Origin: Chloroflexota bacterium
GTDB lineage: Bacteria; Chloroflexota; Dehalococcoidia; GIF9; AB-539-J10
Direction of reading: 5' to 3'
DNA: 8,460 nucleotides
NCBI GenBank assembly: GCA_030604285.1
Contig: JAUVWD010000021.1
Coordinates: forward strand, 1-8,460
Shown here: positions 5,840-8,460 of the stretch, in pieces
Layout of the letters: every line of letters begins with the position of its first letter
How positions within the stretch are numbered: the first letter of the stretch is position 1
Made by a program: the position numbers and the translations under genes
Notes under the pieces: generated by a model
The model's database searches: none
Seen by the model: the letters and a program-made list of their open reading frames with translations, nothing else
Told to the model about the DNA's origin: nothing

Positions 5840-7225
5840 CTATTCCTCAGGAGTGGAAACTAGCTCAGTCTCCAAATTATCAAATCTGGCAATCTTGCTT
5901 AAGAATCTTAGCTTAACCTGCCCTAAAGGACCATTGCGGTGCTTGGCTATGATGATATCTGCAATTGCACGTGGATAAGGTTGACTCTCTATATCGTGCA
6001 GCCTACTCCATTCCTCCGGAGTGTAATACATGTCGTCTCTGTAGATAAAAAGAACAACATCAGCATCTTGCTCAATACTGCCACTTTCGCGTAGGTCAGC
6101 GAGTTGAGGCAGATGAGAGGGTCTCGACTCCACTCCTCGGCTGAGTTGAGATACAGCCAGCATAGGCACATCCAGTTCCCTGGCTAACATCTTTAGCGAA
6201 CGAGTTATGTTGCTCATCTCTTGGACCCTGGTTTCGTTCCTCCCATCACCCTGTACTAGCTGTAGATAATCAATGATTATTAAGTCGAGGCCACGCTCGA
6301 AGTGAAGACGCCTTGCCTTGCTTCTTATATCCAAGATTCGAAGTTGGGGTGAATCATCTATGTAAATCGGCGCTTCAGACAAAACGCCGCTGGCTTCCAT
6401 AATTCTTACTTCATCTCGCTCATTAAATCGTCCTAGACGAACAAGCCTAGAGTTCACTCCTGACTCGCTAGCCAAAAGGCGCTGTGCCACCGCCTCTCGG
6501 GACATCTCTAAACTGAATATGGCAACGCAAGCCTTTTGATTGAGGGCAGCACTTCTAGCGATATTTAGAGCCAAGCTCGACTTACCAAAACTGGGCCTAG
6601 CAGCCAAAACAGTCAAATCAGGCCTCTGCAAACCTCCCAAGAAATCATCTAAAGCGGTAAACCCCGTAAGAACGTGAGACACCTGCTTCCCCCGTGGTGT
6701 CATGGGGGGTTGTCCTGCCTCCTCGAAGTACTGACTTAGAACTTCACGAAGAGGAACGAAATCCCGAGGGCTTTGCCTCATTCGCACTTGGAAAAGGATA
6801 TCCTCGGCTTTATTGAGGCTAGCATCAATATCTGGCCCTGCCTCATAGCCAATAGCAGCAATCTGCCCCGCAGCACCAATTAACCTCCGCATCACCGCAG
6901 CCCTTGACACTATTCGAGCATAATGCTGAACATGAAGAGATGTAGGTACAGTGGATATTAGATGGCTTAAATAGGCAGCGCCACCAATTTGCTCCAGGCT
7001 ATTTTGCCGCACTAATTCATGAGCTACGCTGATCCGGTTTATAACTTCGTTCCGCTGATACAGGGAGAAACAAGCCTGATAAATCAACTGATTTGTTTCC
7101 TCAAAGAAGTCCTCGCGTTTGAGGAAAGTAGCAACTTCCAATATAGCATCAGGATCGATAAGCAAAGAGCCAATTACTGCCTCCTCCGCTTCGATGTCGT
7201 GTGGCGGCAATTTTTCTTGTGCCAC
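5840..7225 (-). CDS. dnaB: Replicative DNA helicase DnaB
   Basis: DnaB is the hexameric ATP-driven helicase that unwinds DNA at the chromosomal fork. The product is 461 residues with the chosen start, normal for the family. The N-terminal helical domain begins LPPHDIEAEEAVIGSLL. The RecA-like domain has Walker A ARPSFGKSS (K215), a SLEM motif with the catalytic Glu, Walker B LIIIDYLQL, the AVSQLSRGVE loop, DLRESGSIEQDADVV and the AKHRNGPLG arginine-finger region. No intein is inserted. GTG 7225 is preferred because GAGGGGG (plus 7234-7240) sits eight nucleotides upstream. The alternative TTG 7246 adds seven residues, overlaps rplI by 8 nt and has a weak site. It is the second gene of the operon after rplI. 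Confidence 0.96.
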   Translation of the reverse strand: MAQEKLPPHDIEAEEAVIGSLLIDPDAILEVATFLKREDFFEETNQLIYQACFSLYQRNEVINRISVAHELVRQNSLEQIGGAAYLSHLISTVPTSLHVQHYARIVSRAAVMRRLIGAAGQIAAIGYEAGPDIDASLNKAEDILFQVRMRQSPRDFVPLREVLSQYFEEAGQPPMTPRGKQVSHVLTGFTALDDFLGGLQRPDLTVLAARPSFGKSSLALNIARSAALNQKACVAIFSLEMSREAVAQRLLASESGVNSRLVRLGRFNERDEVRIMEASGVLSEAPIYIDDSPQLRILDIRSKARRLHFERGLDLIIIDYLQLVQGDGRNETRVQEMSNITRSLKMLARELDVPMLAVSQLSRGVESRPSHLPQLADLRESGSIEQDADVVLFIYRDDMYYTPEEWSRLHDIESQPYPRAIADIIIAKHRNGPLGQVKLRFLSKIARFDNLETELVSTPEE

Positions 7226-7238
7226 GTCTAACGCCCCC

Positions 7239-7679
7239 TCACTCAATGACCACTTTTATCTTGGGAACCAAGCCCTTACCTAACCTGATAGTAACTTCAT
7301 AACTGCCTTCCTGGCGCAGTGCTTTGTCTATTTCTACCTTCCTCTTATCGACAGGAGAGCCTATAGCTTGGCTTAATTCCCTAGCTATATCGGCAGCAGT
7401 GATGGAGCCAAATAAACGCCCTCCGGCGCCTATTCTAGCTTGAAAGTGAACTTCTCTGCCCTCAATTTCCTGGGCTAACTTCTGAAGCTCGCTCTGCTCA
7501 ACATCTTGGCGCTGGCTTTCCTTTCGGATCAACGTTTCCGCTTGCTTTATAACAGCAGGGGTTGCCAACAAAGCCAAGCCACGAGGTAAAAGGAAATTCC
7601 TGGCATACCCTTCAGCCACTTCCCTTATTTCCCCCTTCCTTCCTTTACCCGTGATATCCCGTATAAAAATGACTTTCAT
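7239..7679 (-). CDS. rplI: 50S ribosomal protein L9
   Basis: L9 binds 23S rRNA at the base of the L1 stalk and helps reading-frame maintenance. The 146 residues match the family length. The N-terminal rRNA-binding domain shows [20 protein letters not shown] and NFLLPRGLA (1-40). A long helix follows (about 41-75), then the C-terminal domain with [14 protein letters not shown] (86-99) and [12 protein letters not shown] (125-136). ATG 7679 matches the family start MKVIFIRDI. An upstream in-frame GTG at 7739 would add a spurious hydrophobic stretch that lies in the thioredoxin reductase remnant. The only strong Shine-Dalgarno-like GGAGGG is about 17 nt away, too far for normal use. L9 probably depended on coupling to the upstream gene, which ends 4 nt before. 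Confidence 0.95.
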   Translation of the reverse strand: MKVIFIRDITGKGRKGEIREVAEGYARNFLLPRGLALLATPAVIKQAETLIRKESQRQDVEQSELQKLAQEIEGREVHFQARIGAGGRLFGSITAADIARELSQAIGSPVDKRKVEIDKALRQEGSYEVTIRLGKGLVPKIKVVIE

Positions 7680-7683
7680 GTAA

Positions 7684-8460
7684 TTACGATAGAAATCCCT
7701 CCACCAATAAACGAGGAGTGGCGCCGTCGCCAGCAACACTTGCCCCTCGCCTAAATGAATTGGGGCTTAGATCCACAGCAGCCATTCCTAAAGCTATTTC
7801 AGGTTCCACTCGTTCGTTGCTGATCAACTGAGCTGCCTCACCTAAAGGCGAAATCCCCCTCTGGATACCTGGTATCCGCCTCTAAGCCAATGGCAACGAA
7901 AACACGGGATCCTTCTAGTGTAGACATTTTATCATCATTTCTCCCCTCCAGTCTAGGTCGCCTAACCGCTTTCTTATCCTCAGTTCCAATCATTTCGGTA
8001 TCCTAGGTGAACTTCACCTCAGCTTCAATCACAGCTCTTTCTAGAAGCACCTTGCTAGCCCTAATCTAATTGCAACAATGGATGACCTCGACGGAAGAAG
8101 CAGATTCTGTCAGACAAAGAACATCCCTGAGGGCAGTTTCTCCACCCCCTACCACAGATACAGCTTCGCCACCAGAGAAAGTGGCGTCGTAAGTAGCGAA
8201 ACAGGAACCGGCCTTTCCTATGAACTTCTCTTCCCTAGGCCCGTGTAGCTTGCAGAATCGCGCCCCAGAGCAATAATCACCTCTTCAGCTCTAACATCAC
8301 CTTCATTAGTGCTGACTAGCTTGTTGTTCACCTGCAGAGCTGTGGCTTCCATGGCTGAAGTCTCAAGCCCAGCAGTGATGCCAGCAGGGCCGCAGGCAAT
8401 AATGATTCCTCAGTAGTCCCTACGAACTCTAGGTTGCTGGTGCTCTCTCCCAAATGTCAC
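7684..8460 (-). pseudogene. Decayed thioredoxin reductase gene (trxB-like)
   Basis: Translated pieces on the minus strand line up in order with thioredoxin reductase. They are an FAD-site start RDY-stop-GIIIACGPAGITAGL (from about 8424), VRAEEVIIALG, EEKFIGKAGSCFATYDATF, SVVGGGETAL (NADPH site), IRASKVLLERA, VFVAIGLEADT, and an end resembling AAGD-LRPNSFR and GDGA-T (7684-7850). Damage includes TGA at 8410-8412, TAG at 8066-8068 and TAG at 8003-8005. There is a frameshift near 8250, another at the C-run 7855-7859, and an internal loss of several tens of codons near 8350-8365. The redox CATC has become FATY, so both cysteines are gone. The remnant ends at TAA 7684-7686. Its 5' end may lie beyond the window. 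Confidence 0.9.

Noticed and set aside
7680..7739. N-terminal extension of L9 with hydrophobic residues
   Set aside because: L9 homologues begin at MKVIFIRDI, and the added stretch is an out-of-frame reading of the thioredoxin reductase remnant.
1..8460. CRISPR array, insertion sequence or phage attachment site, including at tRNA-Asp
   Set aside because: No regularly spaced repeats, transposase or integrase were seen, and the tRNA 3' end is not duplicated in the window as far as I could read.

Overview
The window is a bacterial chromosomal segment with mostly housekeeping genes and moderate base composition. It has three parts. From 1 to about 3174 there are loosely organised single genes: the C-terminal end of an exported or surface protein (+), tRNA-Asp(GTC) (-), surE (+), a GT4-type glycosyltransferase (-) and a DedA-family membrane protein (+). 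From 3175 to 7679 there is a compact minus-strand operon, read in the order rplI - dnaB - DnaD-domain gene - tandem DnaC/DnaI-like ATPase - divergent plsY-like gene. Its genes overlap or nearly touch. From 7684 to the window end lies a decayed thioredoxin reductase gene on the same strand, ending 4 nt before rplI.

The core of the operon is a replicative-helicase module: DnaB, a DnaD-type primosome protein, and an ATPase resembling DnaC/DnaI helicase loaders. The loader is the most unusual gene. It carries an N-terminal four-cysteine zinc module followed by two complete, similar AAA+ domains in one chain, and each has its own Walker A and Walker B. Family members known to me have one AAA+ domain per chain.

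The pairing of a DnaD-domain protein with a zinc-bearing DnaC/DnaI-like ATPase points to Firmicutes or Chloroflexota rather than Proteobacteria. The gene set and protein style make me lean towards Chloroflexota (Dehalococcoidia-like), but this is an inference and no rRNA is present to confirm it.

Regulatory signals are readable in the gene-poor stretches. tRNA-Asp and surE each have a perfect TTGACA -35 box with a 17-bp spacer. The inferred surE and dedA transcripts would be nearly leaderless. The short gap between the glycosyltransferase and dedA holds overlapping divergent promoter candidates and a 15-bp palindrome. No CRISPR array, insertion sequence, integrase or phage gene was seen.
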